Positions 51,201-60,396 of a stretch of 64,000 bases of DNA are shown one piece after another. Numbering within the stretch: the stretch's first letter is position 1; every line of letters begins with the position of its first letter. A model generated the notes under the pieces. That model worked only from the letters and a program-made list of their open reading frames with translations. It was not told the origin of the DNA and made no database searches. The stretch comes from Comamonas testosteroni TK102. Lineage in GTDB: Bacteria; Pseudomonadota; Gammaproteobacteria; Burkholderiales; Burkholderiaceae_C. The position numbers and the translations under genes were made by a program. Location of the stretch: the NCBI RefSeq assembly GCF_000739375.1, contig NZ_CP006704.1, forward strand, positions 3,906,001-3,970,000. The letters run 5' to 3'.

Positions 51201-54200
51201 TGAGTGTGACGTTGCCGATCTGGACGCTGGCCAGGCCTTCGGGAGCGGAGACGCTCAGCTCGCCGGTGACCGGCTGGGTGGCGTTCTCGGCGATGCTGAC
51301 GTTGCCGGCTGCGGCTCCGTTGGCGTCAGGGATGGTCACGCCCGGCACACCATCGGTGTGGCCGTTGATGGTGACCGTGATGGTGGTGGTGCTGAGGTCG
51401 CCGTCGGCGTCCCGGATCGTGTAGCTGAAGGTGTCCTCGAGCTTTTGGCCATCGAGCAACGCGTTCACGCGTGGGTCGTTGTTGTTGAGCTCGTAGGTGT
51501 AGCTGCCGTCGGCCTTGAGCACGATCGTGCCGTACTCGCCGCTGACTGTGGTGTTGACGCTGCCGCTGACGTTCTGGCCGCCAGTGACGGTGCCCTTGGC
51601 CACGCCCACGACGTTGGTGGCATCCGCTCCCAGGCTGTCGGCGCCGGTGCCGCTGATGACGTTGCCGCTGGCGCTCAGCCCGGTGTCTTCCGTGACGGAG
51701 GCCGTGTCGGGCTTGGCTTCGGGAGCCGTGTCGGTGATGAGCACGACCAGGTTGTCGGACTTGCTCTGGTTGGCCGCATCGGTGACGGTGACCGTGAAGC
51801 TGTCCTTGACGGAGTCGTCGCCAGCGGTGTGGTCCTTGGCCGTGCCGTCTTGCTGGTAGCTATAGCTGATCTTGCCGGTGCTGGCGTCGTAGCCAGTCAG
51901 CGTGAGCTTGCCTTCGGTGCCGGTGATGACACGCGGGGTGGTGCCCAGCGCTTGCAGCTCGGCCACGGTGAGTGTGACGTTGCCGATCTGGACGCTGGCC
52001 AGGCCTTCGGGAGCGGAGACGCTCAGCTCGCCGGTGACCGGCTGGGTGGCGTTCTCGGCGATGCTGACGTTGCCGGCTGCGGCTCCGTTGGCGTCAGGGA
52101 TGGTCACGCCCGGCACACCATCGGTGTGGCCGTTGATGGTGACCGTGATGGTGGTGGTGCTGAGGTCGCCGTCGGCGTCCCGGATCGTGTAGCTGAAGGT
52201 GTCCTCGAGCTTTTGGCCATCGAGCAACGCGTTCACGCGTGGGTCGTTGTTGTTGAGCTCGTAGGTGTAGCTGCCGTCGGCCTTGAGCACGATCGTGCCG
52301 TACTCGCCGCTGACTGTGGTGTTGACGCTGCCGCTGACGTTCTGGCCGCCAGTGACGGTGCCCTTGGCCACGCCCACGACGTTGGTGGCATCCGCTCCCA
52401 GGCTGTCGGCGCCGGTGCCGCTGATGACGTTGCCGCTGGCGCTCAGCCCGGTGTCTTCCGTGACGGAGGCCGTGTCGGGCTTGGCTTCGGGAGCCGTGTC
52501 GGTGATGAGCACGACCAGGTTGTCGGACTTGCTCTGGTTGGCCGCATCGGTGACGGTGACCGTGAAGCTGTCCTTGACGGAGTCGTCGCCAGCGGTGTGG
52601 TCCTTGGCCGTGCCGTCTTGCTGGTAGCTATAGCTGATCTTGCCGGTGCTGGCGTCGTAGCCAGTCAGCGTGAGCTTGCCTTCGGTGCCGGTGATGACAC
52701 GCGGGGTGGTGCCCAGCGCTTGCAGCTCGGCCACGGTGAGTGTGACGTTGCCGATCTGGACGCTGGCCAGGCCTTCGGGAGCGGAGACGCTCAGCTCGCC
52801 GGTGACCGGCTGGGTGGCGTTCTCGGCGATGCTGACGTTGCCGGCTGCGGCTCCGTTGGCGTCAGGGATGGTCACGCCCGGCACACCATCGGTGTGGCCG
52901 TTGATGGTGACCGTGATGGTGGTGGTGCTGAGGTCGCCGTCGGCGTCCCGGATCGTGTAGCTGAAGGTGTCCTCGAGCTTTTGGCCATCGAGCAACGCGT
53001 TCACGCGTGGGTCGTTGTTGTTGAGCTCGTAGGTGTAGCTGCCGTCGGCCTTGAGCACGATCGTGCCGTACTCGCCGCTGACTGTGGTGTTGACGCTGCC
53101 GCTGACGTTCTGGCCGCCAGTGACGGTGCCCTTGGCCACGCCCACGACGTTGGTGGCATCCGCTCCCAGGCTGTCGGCGCCGGTGCCGCTGATGACGTTG
53201 CCGCTGGCGCTCAGCCCGGTGTCTTCCGTGACGGAGGCCGTGTCGGGCTTGGCTTCGGGAGCCGTGTCGGTGATCTGGATGACCAAGTCATTGCTGCGAG
53301 TCTCGCCGGCAAAATCCTTGACGGAAACTTGGAATAGGTCGCGGACCGAGTCATCACCAGCACCGTGGTCAGCGGCGCCGCCAGTCTCCTGGTAGGCGTA
53401 GGTGATCTTGCCGGTGGCAGCGTCGTAGCCGCTGACGGTCAGGATGCCCTTGTCAGTGGTGATGACTACCGGGCTGGTGGCGGTGGCGCCGGTGATGTCC
53501 TTGCCGCCGACGGTGACGCCGGCGATGCCGGCTTCGGCGATGACCGTCACGGAACCGGTGACGGTATTGCCCGTGCCTTCGACCACGCTGTTGTGGGCAG
53601 TGCTCACGCCGCCGTCGCTGTCCTCGGGCGTGATGACCGGAAGCGCATCGGTCTGACCGGTGATGGTGATGGTCAGCGTGGCGGTGCTGGTACCGCCTTC
53701 ACTGTCCGTGACGGTATAGGTGATCGAGCTGGTTGCCGTCTGGCCGGTAGCTAGGTACTGGAAGGCATTGCCGGGGTTGAACGAGTACGAACCGTCGGCA
53801 TTAAGGATGAACGTACCGCCGTTGGAGCCAGCCGTCGGCGTGCCTACGCTGGCGGTGGCACCATTGACTTGCGAGACAGTCAGGGTGTCGCCGTCCGGGT
53901 CAACGTCATTGGCCAAGACGCCGTTCTGAGCGTCGACATTGAGCGTGGTGTCCTCGTCCGTGGTACCTGTATCGTCGGCGGCAGAGGGGGCCGGGTTGGT
54001 GACGTCCCAGTTGAAATTCTGGGAGGTCGTAGCGCCGGATGGGTCGGTCGCAGTCACAGTGACCGTGTAGACACCGTTGTTGCCGCCCTGCGAAGCGGAA
54101 TGATCGATGCTGCCAGTGATTAGGCCGGTGTTCGGATCGATGCTCAGGCCTGGCGGCAAGCCGGCTGCGGTGTAGGTGAGTTTGTCGCTGGTGTCCGGGT

Positions 54201-55456
54201 CCGAGAAATGGCTGGATACGTCATAGCTCACACCGGCTTGAGCATCGATGCCCGAAGTGTCGGAAATGGAAGTGGAAACCGGACCGTCGTTGGTACCAGT
54301 GATGGTAACGATGATGGTCTGGGTCGCTGTGCCGCCGTGACCGTCGTCGACGGTCACGGTGATGGTATCGGTGACCTTCTGACCTTCGGCCAGGCCCTGC
54401 ACGTCCTTGTTGGCATTGTCCAGGTTGTAGGTCCAGTTGCCCGAGCCGTCCACGGAGAAGGAGCCGTAGCTGCCCTTGCCGCCGTTGTTCACGCTCCAGG
54501 TGTGTGTGTCGGTGGTGTCGACGTCGCTGACGTCGAGCTTGCCGGTGGCGGTGGTAGCACCGTCCTCGACCACAGCGCCGTCCGTGTTGCCACTGAGAAC
54601 GGGGGCATCGTTGGTGCCGACGATGGTGATAGTCAATGTCGCAGTAGAGCTGGCACCGTCTTTATCGACCAGGGTGTAGGTAAAGGTCTCGACCAGGGAC
54701 TCACCCTCAGCCAATGCCTGCACAGTCTTCAAACCGCTGTCGAGCTGATAGCTATAGCTGCCGTCGGTATTGAGGATGATCTTGCCGTACAGCCCTTGAT
54801 CTGCGCCAACCAGAGCCACACGATGTTCTGTGATGCTACCTTCACCCAGCTTGTCGTTGCTCAGAACATTGCCTTGCAAGTCAGATACGGCATCCTCGAA
54901 GGTCACGCCCGAGTCCGCACTGGCCTGGGGAATGCTCGCAGGCTGGGTCGGCGTCCCTTGATCGGTGCCTTCCGGCAAAGCGCCCCCCCCCACTGAAAAG
55001 CGGAAGCACTGTAGTCACTGGAGCAGAACGTCCGTATTCCAGCGCCAGCGGCGACACGGCCTCAATGATGCTGGAAAGACGCACAAAAGTGCTGCCGCCT
55101 TCGCTACCGCCGGACAAGGTGGCCGCCGTGGGATCCAGCTCATCGAATGGGTCCCCTCCTGCATTGATGGCCGCAATGATCTGGTCGATCTCGGTGCTCG
55201 CAGGACTCGCTACAGCAGCCTCTTCCACTGTAGGCGGCTGAACCAGGTCAGCGGTGAGATGCACATCCTGGTTCTCGCCCACCATCAGCGGTGGCTGACC
55301 ATCCGCCTGCAGCTGCACGGTGCTGCCGGACGCCGTAACGATCTCGGCATCGGCGGGGATACGCATGCCTTCATGGAGTACCGTCAGATTGCCATCAGGA
55401 CCACGCATCCAAGCCTGGCCAGTGAGTTTGGTAACGAGAACGGTTTGAGCTGCCAT
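30220..55456 (-). CDS. Giant LapA-like repeat adhesin, interrupted by a poly-G frameshift
   Basis: A cell-surface adhesin of about 8,411 residues if the frame is restored. The N-terminal retention module (residues 1-155: TVLVTKLTGQAWMRGPDG…, a candidate LapG site around DPTAAT at 109-113, and TFVRLSSIIEAVSPLALEYG) keeps LapA-type proteins anchored in the outer-membrane pore. A run of nine G (54983-54991) then shifts the frame. As written, translation from the ATG at 55456 ends at 54881 after 191 residues, and the remaining 8.2 kcodons are open in the next frame. Eight G would join them. Extracellular part: VCBS/cadherin-like and Ig-like units (about 160-738), 21 repeats of 256 aa (739-6115), six of 221 aa (6115-7441), then a C-terminal region with further domains. 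The tail holds an RTX-like GDSLLGTAEDDLFIW and a type I secretion target signal. I noticed no Cys. The exporter, protease and receptor genes flank it. Confidence 0.92.
33133..37111 (-). repeat. Six tandem 663-bp (221-aa) repeats of the adhesin
   Basis: Each unit encodes about 221 residues containing VAANDSGNVSEGSTLTVAAA, KDGDGDLSTATLTINVAD and TYTAKDANGNTVTNTVTVTI. The copies differ at scattered positions, for example SVQG/SAQG, GTP/GTS, and in the unit nearest the 768-bp block ADDW for ADGW and LMIN for LTIN. They are therefore older or less homogenised than the neighbouring 768-bp repeats. Confidence 0.92.
37112..53239 (-). repeat. Twenty-one tandem 768-bp (256-aa) repeats of the adhesin
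   Basis: The unit boundary sequence GTGTCGGGCTTGGCTTCGGG (plus strand) recurs at 37112 and every 768 bases to 53240, giving 21 units (16,128 bp). Each unit encodes two Ig-like/VCBS-type beta-sandwich modules (ASVTEDTGLSASGNVISGTG and NGHTDGVPGVTIPDANG starts) with a DRD/DGDL calcium-type loop. By eye the copies are identical except for one A-to-G change (coding strand; Lys to Arg in TEGKLTL) in the units at 43460 and 48836. Confidence 0.93.
54983..54991 (-). repeat. Homopolymer tract of nine G (coding strand) in the adhesin gene
   Basis: Nine C on the plus strand. Upstream reads LFSGGG in the retention-module frame; downstream reads GGGALPEGTDQG in the adhesin frame. Eight or eleven G would join the frames. 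Confidence 0.9.
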
Positions 55457-55610
55457 GAGGGTCTGCCTATCCAGTCAGATTAAAAAGTGAAGGTGCACAA
55501 AGGCACCTGTCCAATAATTCAACTGACATAGTAGAAGCCAACACCCCGCCGCACTATTGGCGTCAAAGCCAATCAGGATCGGTTTTATTCGGTGTCTGCT
55601 GCCGAACATC

Positions 55611-55653
55611 AAAAAAGCCTGAAGCCTGCAATATGCAGGCTTCAGGCTTTTCA
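55611..55653 (-). terminator. Strong terminator behind the LuxR-type gene
   Basis: Perfect 17-bp arms AAAGCCTGAAGCCTGCA / TGCAGGCTTCAGGCTTT with a 3-base loop. On the minus strand a TTTTTT run follows the stem, so it ends the exporter–regulator transcript before the adhesin gene, which must then have its own promoter. Confidence 0.88.
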
Positions 55654-55720
55654 GCAACTGGCACTCCAGCGGCAAACACCGCAGATGATCAGGTCTGCAT
55701 CAGCAGCGCCAAGGTCAGGT

Positions 55721-56359
55721 TCAGGCCAGTTGCCTGCGTCCGATACCGTGAACCTTCAACGTCAGCATCAATCGATCCTGCACCTGCAGTTTCTCAAAGA
55801 CAGCCGACAGATGGGCACGCACGGTACGCTCGCTGATCGACATGCGTTCGGCAATCTCCGCATTGCTGTCACCCAGCGATGCATAGCGGGCAACCTCCTG
55901 CTCGCGTGCGGACAACGGTTCAGCCCAGTCCGATTCCTGCTCGGGCAGGCGGGCGTCCACATCGCGCAACAAGCGCTGCAGCAGAGAACGTCCGAGCCAG
56001 ATGTTGCCACCAGCCATGCTTTGCAGCATCCTCGACAGCACTTCCGAGCTCGATTGCGCGTGGGCATAGCCACATGCTCCACGGGACAGCAAGTTCCGGC
56101 CCTCCTCATCGCTGGGACGGTTGCTGAGAACCAGAACCTGAAGATCCTTCAGCAGCTCATTCCAGCGTGAAGCCGTCGGCTCGGGCAAGGATGGCAGGGC
56201 TGCATCCAGCACCACCACGGTACGGCCTTGCTGCTTCCAGCGTTGCAAATCGGCCAGAGTCTGGCCGCGCGCAGGCATCCACTGAGGGCCTGCGATCTGC
56301 TGCCATTCCTGCCACAGCGTGGCATCCTGGGTCAGCATCAATACAGGCAAGGCATTCAT
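55721..56359 (-). CDS. LuxR/NarL-type response-regulator-like transcription factor
   Basis: A 212-residue protein. Residues 1-125 look like a receiver domain, with a central Asp in VVVLDAALPSLP, but the usual acidic pair near the N-terminus is missing (MLTQDATLW). Phosphorylation by a histidine kinase is therefore uncertain. The C-terminus is a LuxR HTH: LSAREQEVARYASLGDSNAEIAERM…SERTVRAHLSAVFEKL. The start at 56359 is set by AGGA five bases upstream; ten more in-frame codons lie before it. It lies between the lapC-like gene and the adhesin gene on the same strand, so it probably regulates adhesin expression. No kinase gene is nearby. Confidence 0.85.
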   Translation of the reverse strand: MNALPVLMLTQDATLWQEWQQIAGPQWMPARGQTLADLQRWKQQGRTVVVLDAALPSLPEPTASRWNELLKDLQVLVLSNRPSDEEGRNLLSRGACGYAHAQSSSEVLSRMLQSMAGGNIWLGRSLLQRLLRDVDARLPEQESDWAEPLSAREQEVARYASLGDSNAEIAERMSISERTVRAHLSAVFEKLQVQDRLMLTLKVHGIGRRQLA

Positions 56360-56392
56360 AGAGGTCCTTTTTAATTGTTGGTGATCCATGAA

Positions 56393-57805
56393 CTAACGTT
56401 CGATCAAGGCATTGGACTTGGCACGCAGAATCGGCTTGAGCAAATACTGCATCAAGGTGCGCTTGCCCGTGAGGATGTGCACTTCCGCCTGCATGCCGGG
56501 AATGATGGGGCGCGAGTCATCGCCCACATGAGCCTTGTCCGTGCGCACCTTCACGACATAGAAGGAATTCCCTTTCTCGTCCGTCACGGTGTTGGCACCG
56601 ATCTGCTCCAATTTCCCCTGCAAACCTCCGTAGATGGCAAAGTCATAGGCCGTGAACTTCACCTCTGCCTGCTGACCGAAATGCAAGAAGCCGATGTCGC
56701 GTGGATTGACCTGCACTTCCATCAGCAAGGTGTCATCCAGCGGCACGATGTCCAGGATGTCCTTGCCAGGCTGCACGACACCGCCCACGGTATTGGCCAT
56801 CAGGGTATTGACCGTGCCGCGCACGGGCGAGCGCACCTCGGCCAGCTTGACCCTGTCCTCCAGTGCCACCTTGCCTTGCTCCAGAGTCCCCAGTTTGACC
56901 TGGGTGTCTGAGAGATCGGAGCGGGACTGGTTACGCATATTCAGCTCGGACTCCTGGATCTTGCGTTCCGCCTCCTGAATCGCCGCCTGAATACGCCCGA
57001 TCTGCGCGCCGGCTGCCTTGGCCTCGCCACAGAAGCGAGCCACATCCCGTTGCAGGCGCAGCAAATCCACTTCGGACACCGCACCGCTCTTGAGCAAAGG
57101 CCGGGTCACCGAAAGCTCTTCGGACGTCAAACTGCAACTGGACGAGGCCTGGTCCCGGTTGGCCTGGGTTTCGCGCAGCTCCTGCTGACGTTGACGCAGC
57201 TGGTCACGCGCAATATTGACATTGGTGTTGAGCTCCTGGGAGCGGCTCTCCCACATGCGCCGCTCCATCTCCACCAGCTGAGGCGCCAGCGCCTGCACAT
57301 CCTCCGGAGCCTTGAAGGGCTCACCCGATGCCAGGGCCTGAAGGCGTGCAGCCTTGGCCTTCAATGCCAGCAGTTCGGCCTTGTTCTCCCCCAAGGACGA
57401 ACTGTAGCGCGTTGGATCGATACGCAAGATGACCTGACCCTGCTCCACATGTTCGCCGGGATGCACCAGAATTTCCTTGACGATGCCGCCATCCAGGCTC
57501 TGCACCACCTGAACCTGACGCGAGGGAACCACCTTGCCCTGGCCTCGAACCACTTCGTCGATGCGGCCCAGACAGGCCCAGAGCACCAGAACCAGCACGG
57601 TGACCAAGGCCACCCATATCAGCAGACGAGAGCCGCGCGCCTGCTGCTGCCCTGCCGCCCACTGCGCATCGGCCTTGAGATCTCCAGGCTGATGCGTTCC
57701 CACCACCTCGCTACCGTCAAGCAGCCATCGCTCCAGCCGCGACCAGCGCGCCTTGAGTGCATTGCTGAAGCGCGAGGGCTTCTTCTCTGCCTTGGACTCG
57801 CTCAT
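56393..57805 (-). CDS. lapC: HlyD-family type I secretion adaptor (LapC-like)
   Basis: A 470-residue periplasmic membrane-fusion protein linking the inner-membrane ABC exporter to the TolC-type channel. A single N-terminal transmembrane helix (LLIWVALVTVLVLVLWACLG) is followed by a lipoyl/barrel-sandwich half (VVPSRQVQVVQSLDGGIVKEIL), a long alpha-helical hairpin of about 200 residues, the second lipoyl half (VRSPVRGTVNTLMANTVGGVV), and a C-terminal beta-barrel with the HlyD motif IIPGMQAEVHILTGKRTLMQYLLKP. It overlaps the ABC exporter gene by four bases. It exports the giant adhesin. Confidence 0.93.
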   Translation of the reverse strand: MSESKAEKKPSRFSNALKARWSRLERWLLDGSEVVGTHQPGDLKADAQWAAGQQQARGSRLLIWVALVTVLVLVLWACLGRIDEVVRGQGKVVPSRQVQVVQSLDGGIVKEILVHPGEHVEQGQVILRIDPTRYSSSLGENKAELLALKAKAARLQALASGEPFKAPEDVQALAPQLVEMERRMWESRSQELNTNVNIARDQLRQRQQELRETQANRDQASSSCSLTSEELSVTRPLLKSGAVSEVDLLRLQRDVARFCGEAKAAGAQIGRIQAAIQEAERKIQESELNMRNQSRSDLSDTQVKLGTLEQGKVALEDRVKLAEVRSPVRGTVNTLMANTVGGVVQPGKDILDIVPLDDTLLMEVQVNPRDIGFLHFGQQAEVKFTAYDFAIYGGLQGKLEQIGANTVTDEKGNSFYVVKVRTDKAHVGDDSRPIIPGMQAEVHILTGKRTLMQYLLKPILRAKSNALIER

Positions 57806-60102
57806 GCTCGCCCTCCTACTCCGCCAATCCGTCCTTGTTTCAAGGCTTCGATGACCTGCTCCTTGCCACCATCGGCAACGATTTTGCCGCCATCGATCAC
57901 GATCAACCGGTCAACCAGGGTCAACAAGGCCGTGCGATGCGTGACCAGCAAAATGGTCTTGTCCCGGGCAGCCTCTTCCAGCCGCCGCTTGAGCTGGGCT
58001 TCGCTTTGATTGTCCAGATTGCTGCTGGGCTCATCCAGCAACAATATGGCCGGGTCGTTGATCAGCGCACGGGCGACCGCAATGGATTGGCGCTGGCCGC
58101 CAGAGAGCGACTCGCCACGCTCGCCCACCAGCATGTCATAGCCCTTGGGGTTGCGCGCCACGAACTCATCCACGCCGGCAATGCGCGCCGCATGCAACAT
58201 ATCGGACTCGCCCGCGAACGGCGCCCCCACCAGCAGGTTGTGCTTCAGGCTGCCATAGAACAGCATAGGATCCTGCGGCACATGTCCGATGGCCCGGCGC
58301 AGGTCCACGGGATCTATCTGACGAGCATCCACTCCATCGATCAGCACCGAGCCCTCAGTGGGCTGATACAGACCCAGAACCAGCTTTTCCAGCGTGGTCT
58401 TGCCCGAGCCGATACGCCCGATGATGCCGACCCGCTCCCCGGGCCGGACCGAAAAGCTCACGCCTGAAAGACTGGCCTGCTCGCTGCCCGGGTAGCTGAA
58501 GCTGACATTGCGAAATTCGATGGCGCCACGCAGATCCGGACGCGAGACGAACTCCCGGTCCGCTTCGTGCTCGACCGGCATCTTCATATAGTTGTCGATG
58601 GAATTCAGCGAGGTGCGCGCATTGTGGAACTGCATCATCAGCCCTGCGACCTGACCGAAAGGCGCCAGGCAGCGCCCCGCAATCATGGAGGCGGCAATGA
58701 TGCCGCCCATGGACAGCGCCGAATCCTGCACCTGGTACACGCCGACGATGACCACCGCCACGGTGACCAGTTGCTGCAGGGTCTGAACGAAGTTCACCGT
58801 GCCCGACGAAATGAACTTGATCTTGCCGCCCATATAGGCGATGTACTGGGTGGAGCTCTCCCACAGACGCTGCACGCCGCCTTGGGCGTTGAGCGTCTTG
58901 ACGGCCTCCAGGTTGGTCAGCGACTCCACGAGCAACGCGTTGCGCTGAGACGAGGCCTGGAAGGTCTTGAGCGTCAGACTCTCCATGCGCGCCTGGGCCC
59001 AGAAGGAGACCAGCAAGATCGCGGCAATCGCGACCACGGGAGGGATCAGCATCCAGGGCGAAATCCAGGCAATCGCCACCAGGAACAGCAGCACAAAGGG
59101 CAGATCCACCAGGGTCGTCAAGCTGGCAGACGCAATGAAGTCCCGAACCGACTCAAACGAGCGCAGATTGGCCGCAAACGAACCGACGGATGCAGGCCGG
59201 CTTTCCATGCGCAAGTCCAGGACACGCTCCATGATCTGTGCGGACAGCTGCACATCCACACGCTTGCTCGCAGCATCCACGACATAGGCGCGCGTCGTCG
59301 TCAGCACGAAGTTGAAGATCAGCACCAGGGAAATGCCGATCGCCAGCACCCACAATGTTTCCACCGCGTTGTTGGGCACCACGCGGTCATACACATTCAT
59401 GCTGAACAAGGGCATGGCCAGCGCAAAGACATTGATGAGCACGGCAGCCAGCAGGGCATCGCGATACAGGCGCCGATTCTCCAGAATCACGGCCCAGAAC
59501 CAGTGACTGCTGCGTGGCTCCATGCCTTGCTGCACGGAGCGCGGCTCGAAACGGAACTGGGGACGCACAAAGCACATCAGCCCCGCATAGTCCTGCAGCA
59601 AAGCCTGGGCCTCGACCTCGACCGGACTCTCCGACTCCGGGTACTGCACGAGGAAGCGACCGCTCTCCTGGGGCCTGAGCAGCAGACAGGCACGGCCGCC
59701 ATGGAGAATCAAAATGGCCGGCAGCAAACCCTGGGGGACATCATCAAGACCGCGCTGCACGATGCGCGTGCTGAACTGCGCGCGAGCCGCGGCCCGAGCC
59801 AGCAACGAAGGCGTCAGACGCTGGTCCACCAGCGGCAGACCATTGCTCAGGGCCTGCGCGGTATAGGGCTTGCCATGCAGGTTGGTGAGCTGAACCAGGC
59901 AGTCCAGCAAGGGGTCGGCATGGGTCTCGTGGGCAGGCATGCGCCAGTCTCCAGCCGGCGCATGCCCTGAGCCGCGCGCCCCCAGAAAAGCCGGGCCGGC
60001 CTGCTCCGCCGCCGTGTCCGGCGAAGCACCATGCCCTCGCTTCTGGGTCGCATCCGTACCGCTGACCGATGCCATAGTAGGTTCAACGTCTGGTTTGGTC
60101 AT
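57802..60102 (-). CDS. lapB: Type I secretion ABC transporter/ATPase (LapB-like)
   Basis: A 766-residue exporter that pumps the adhesin across the inner membrane. The N-terminal 200 residues hold a C39-peptidase-like domain without a recognisable catalytic Cys-His pair, as in LapB and HlyB. Then come about six transmembrane helices (about 210-480) and an ATPase domain: Walker A GRIGSGKTTLEKL, signature LSGGQRQSIAVARAL, Walker B AILLLDEPSSNLD, switch His VTHR. The protein starts at the ATG at 60102 or a TTG three codons earlier. Its stop overlaps the lapC start (ATGA-type coupling). Confidence 0.93.
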   Translation of the reverse strand: MTKPDVEPTMASVSGTDATQKRGHGASPDTAAEQAGPAFLGARGSGHAPAGDWRMPAHETHADPLLDCLVQLTNLHGKPYTAQALSNGLPLVDQRLTPSLLARAAARAQFSTRIVQRGLDDVPQGLLPAILILHGGRACLLLRPQESGRFLVQYPESESPVEVEAQALLQDYAGLMCFVRPQFRFEPRSVQQGMEPRSSHWFWAVILENRRLYRDALLAAVLINVFALAMPLFSMNVYDRVVPNNAVETLWVLAIGISLVLIFNFVLTTTRAYVVDAASKRVDVQLSAQIMERVLDLRMESRPASVGSFAANLRSFESVRDFIASASLTTLVDLPFVLLFLVAIAWISPWMLIPPVVAIAAILLVSFWAQARMESLTLKTFQASSQRNALLVESLTNLEAVKTLNAQGGVQRLWESSTQYIAYMGGKIKFISSGTVNFVQTLQQLVTVAVVIVGVYQVQDSALSMGGIIAASMIAGRCLAPFGQVAGLMMQFHNARTSLNSIDNYMKMPVEHEADREFVSRPDLRGAIEFRNVSFSYPGSEQASLSGVSFSVRPGERVGIIGRIGSGKTTLEKLVLGLYQPTEGSVLIDGVDARQIDPVDLRRAIGHVPQDPMLFYGSLKHNLLVGAPFAGESDMLHAARIAGVDEFVARNPKGYDMLVGERGESLSGGQRQSIAVARALINDPAILLLDEPSSNLDNQSEAQLKRRLEEAARDKTILLVTHRTALLTLVDRLIVIDGGKIVADGGKEQVIEALKQGRIGGVGGRA

Positions 60103-60116
60103 CTTCAACAATCAAC

Positions 60117-60353
60117 CTATAAAAGCTCTTCGTCATCATCAATCAAGTCCAGCGAATTGCGCATGCGCTGGCGCGCCTGCTTGCGTTGGCTCAGCTTCTC
60201 CAGCGCCTGTGGCGGAAGATCCGTCAAGCGCAAGGTTCCATTGGCAAGCAAGGCATCAATCAAGTCCTCCAGAACGCGAATGAAATCCGCATCCAGTGCC
60301 GACAGTTCCTGCCGGGAAGACCGCTCTGAAGGTGGTGAATCGCTTTTATCCAT
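60117..60353 (-). CDS. Small hypothetical protein between the TolC and LapB genes (78 aa)
   Basis: An acidic, helical cytoplasmic protein of 78 residues: MDKSDSPPSERSSRQELSAL, a helix around DFIRVLEDLIDALLANGTLR, and an acidic end SLDLIDDDEELL. There is no signal peptide or cysteine. GGGAG lies about nine bases before the ATG at 60353. It is closely packed: 43 bases after tolC and 14 before lapB, on the same strand, so it belongs to the exporter transcript. I do not recognise the family. An accessory role in adhesin secretion or regulation is an inference from position only. Confidence 0.7.
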   Translation of the reverse strand: MDKSDSPPSERSSRQELSALDADFIRVLEDLIDALLANGTLRLTDLPPQALEKLSQRKQARQRMRNSLDLIDDDEELL

Positions 60354-60396
60354 CTTGTTCAACTCCCACTAAAGATGCGCCAGACGCCGGCAGCCA

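Noticed and set aside
37112..53239. Possible CRISPR array because of regular repeats
   Set aside because: The repeats are 768 bp, fully coding, tandem without spacers, and lie within the adhesin gene.
32746..53337. A 6,863-codon open frame on the plus strand opposite the adhesin
   Set aside because: It mirrors the adhesin repeats and is open only because one stop-free 768-bp unit is copied 21 times. It has no start signal, no recognisable domain and a low-complexity G/V/A/D composition.
33602..53395. Periodic 96-, 114- and 116-codon plus-strand frames every 768 or 663 bases
   Set aside because: They are the same repeat-derived shadow in another frame, present once per unit.
30220..54993. 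Reading the adhesin as a separate gene starting at GTG 54993
   Set aside because: The GTG lies inside the poly-G tract without a ribosome site and would leave the adhesin without its retention module, while that module sits directly upstream in the adjacent frame.
58567..59970. A 467-codon plus-strand frame opposite lapB
   Set aside because: Antisense shadow of the exporter gene; no domain and no start signals.
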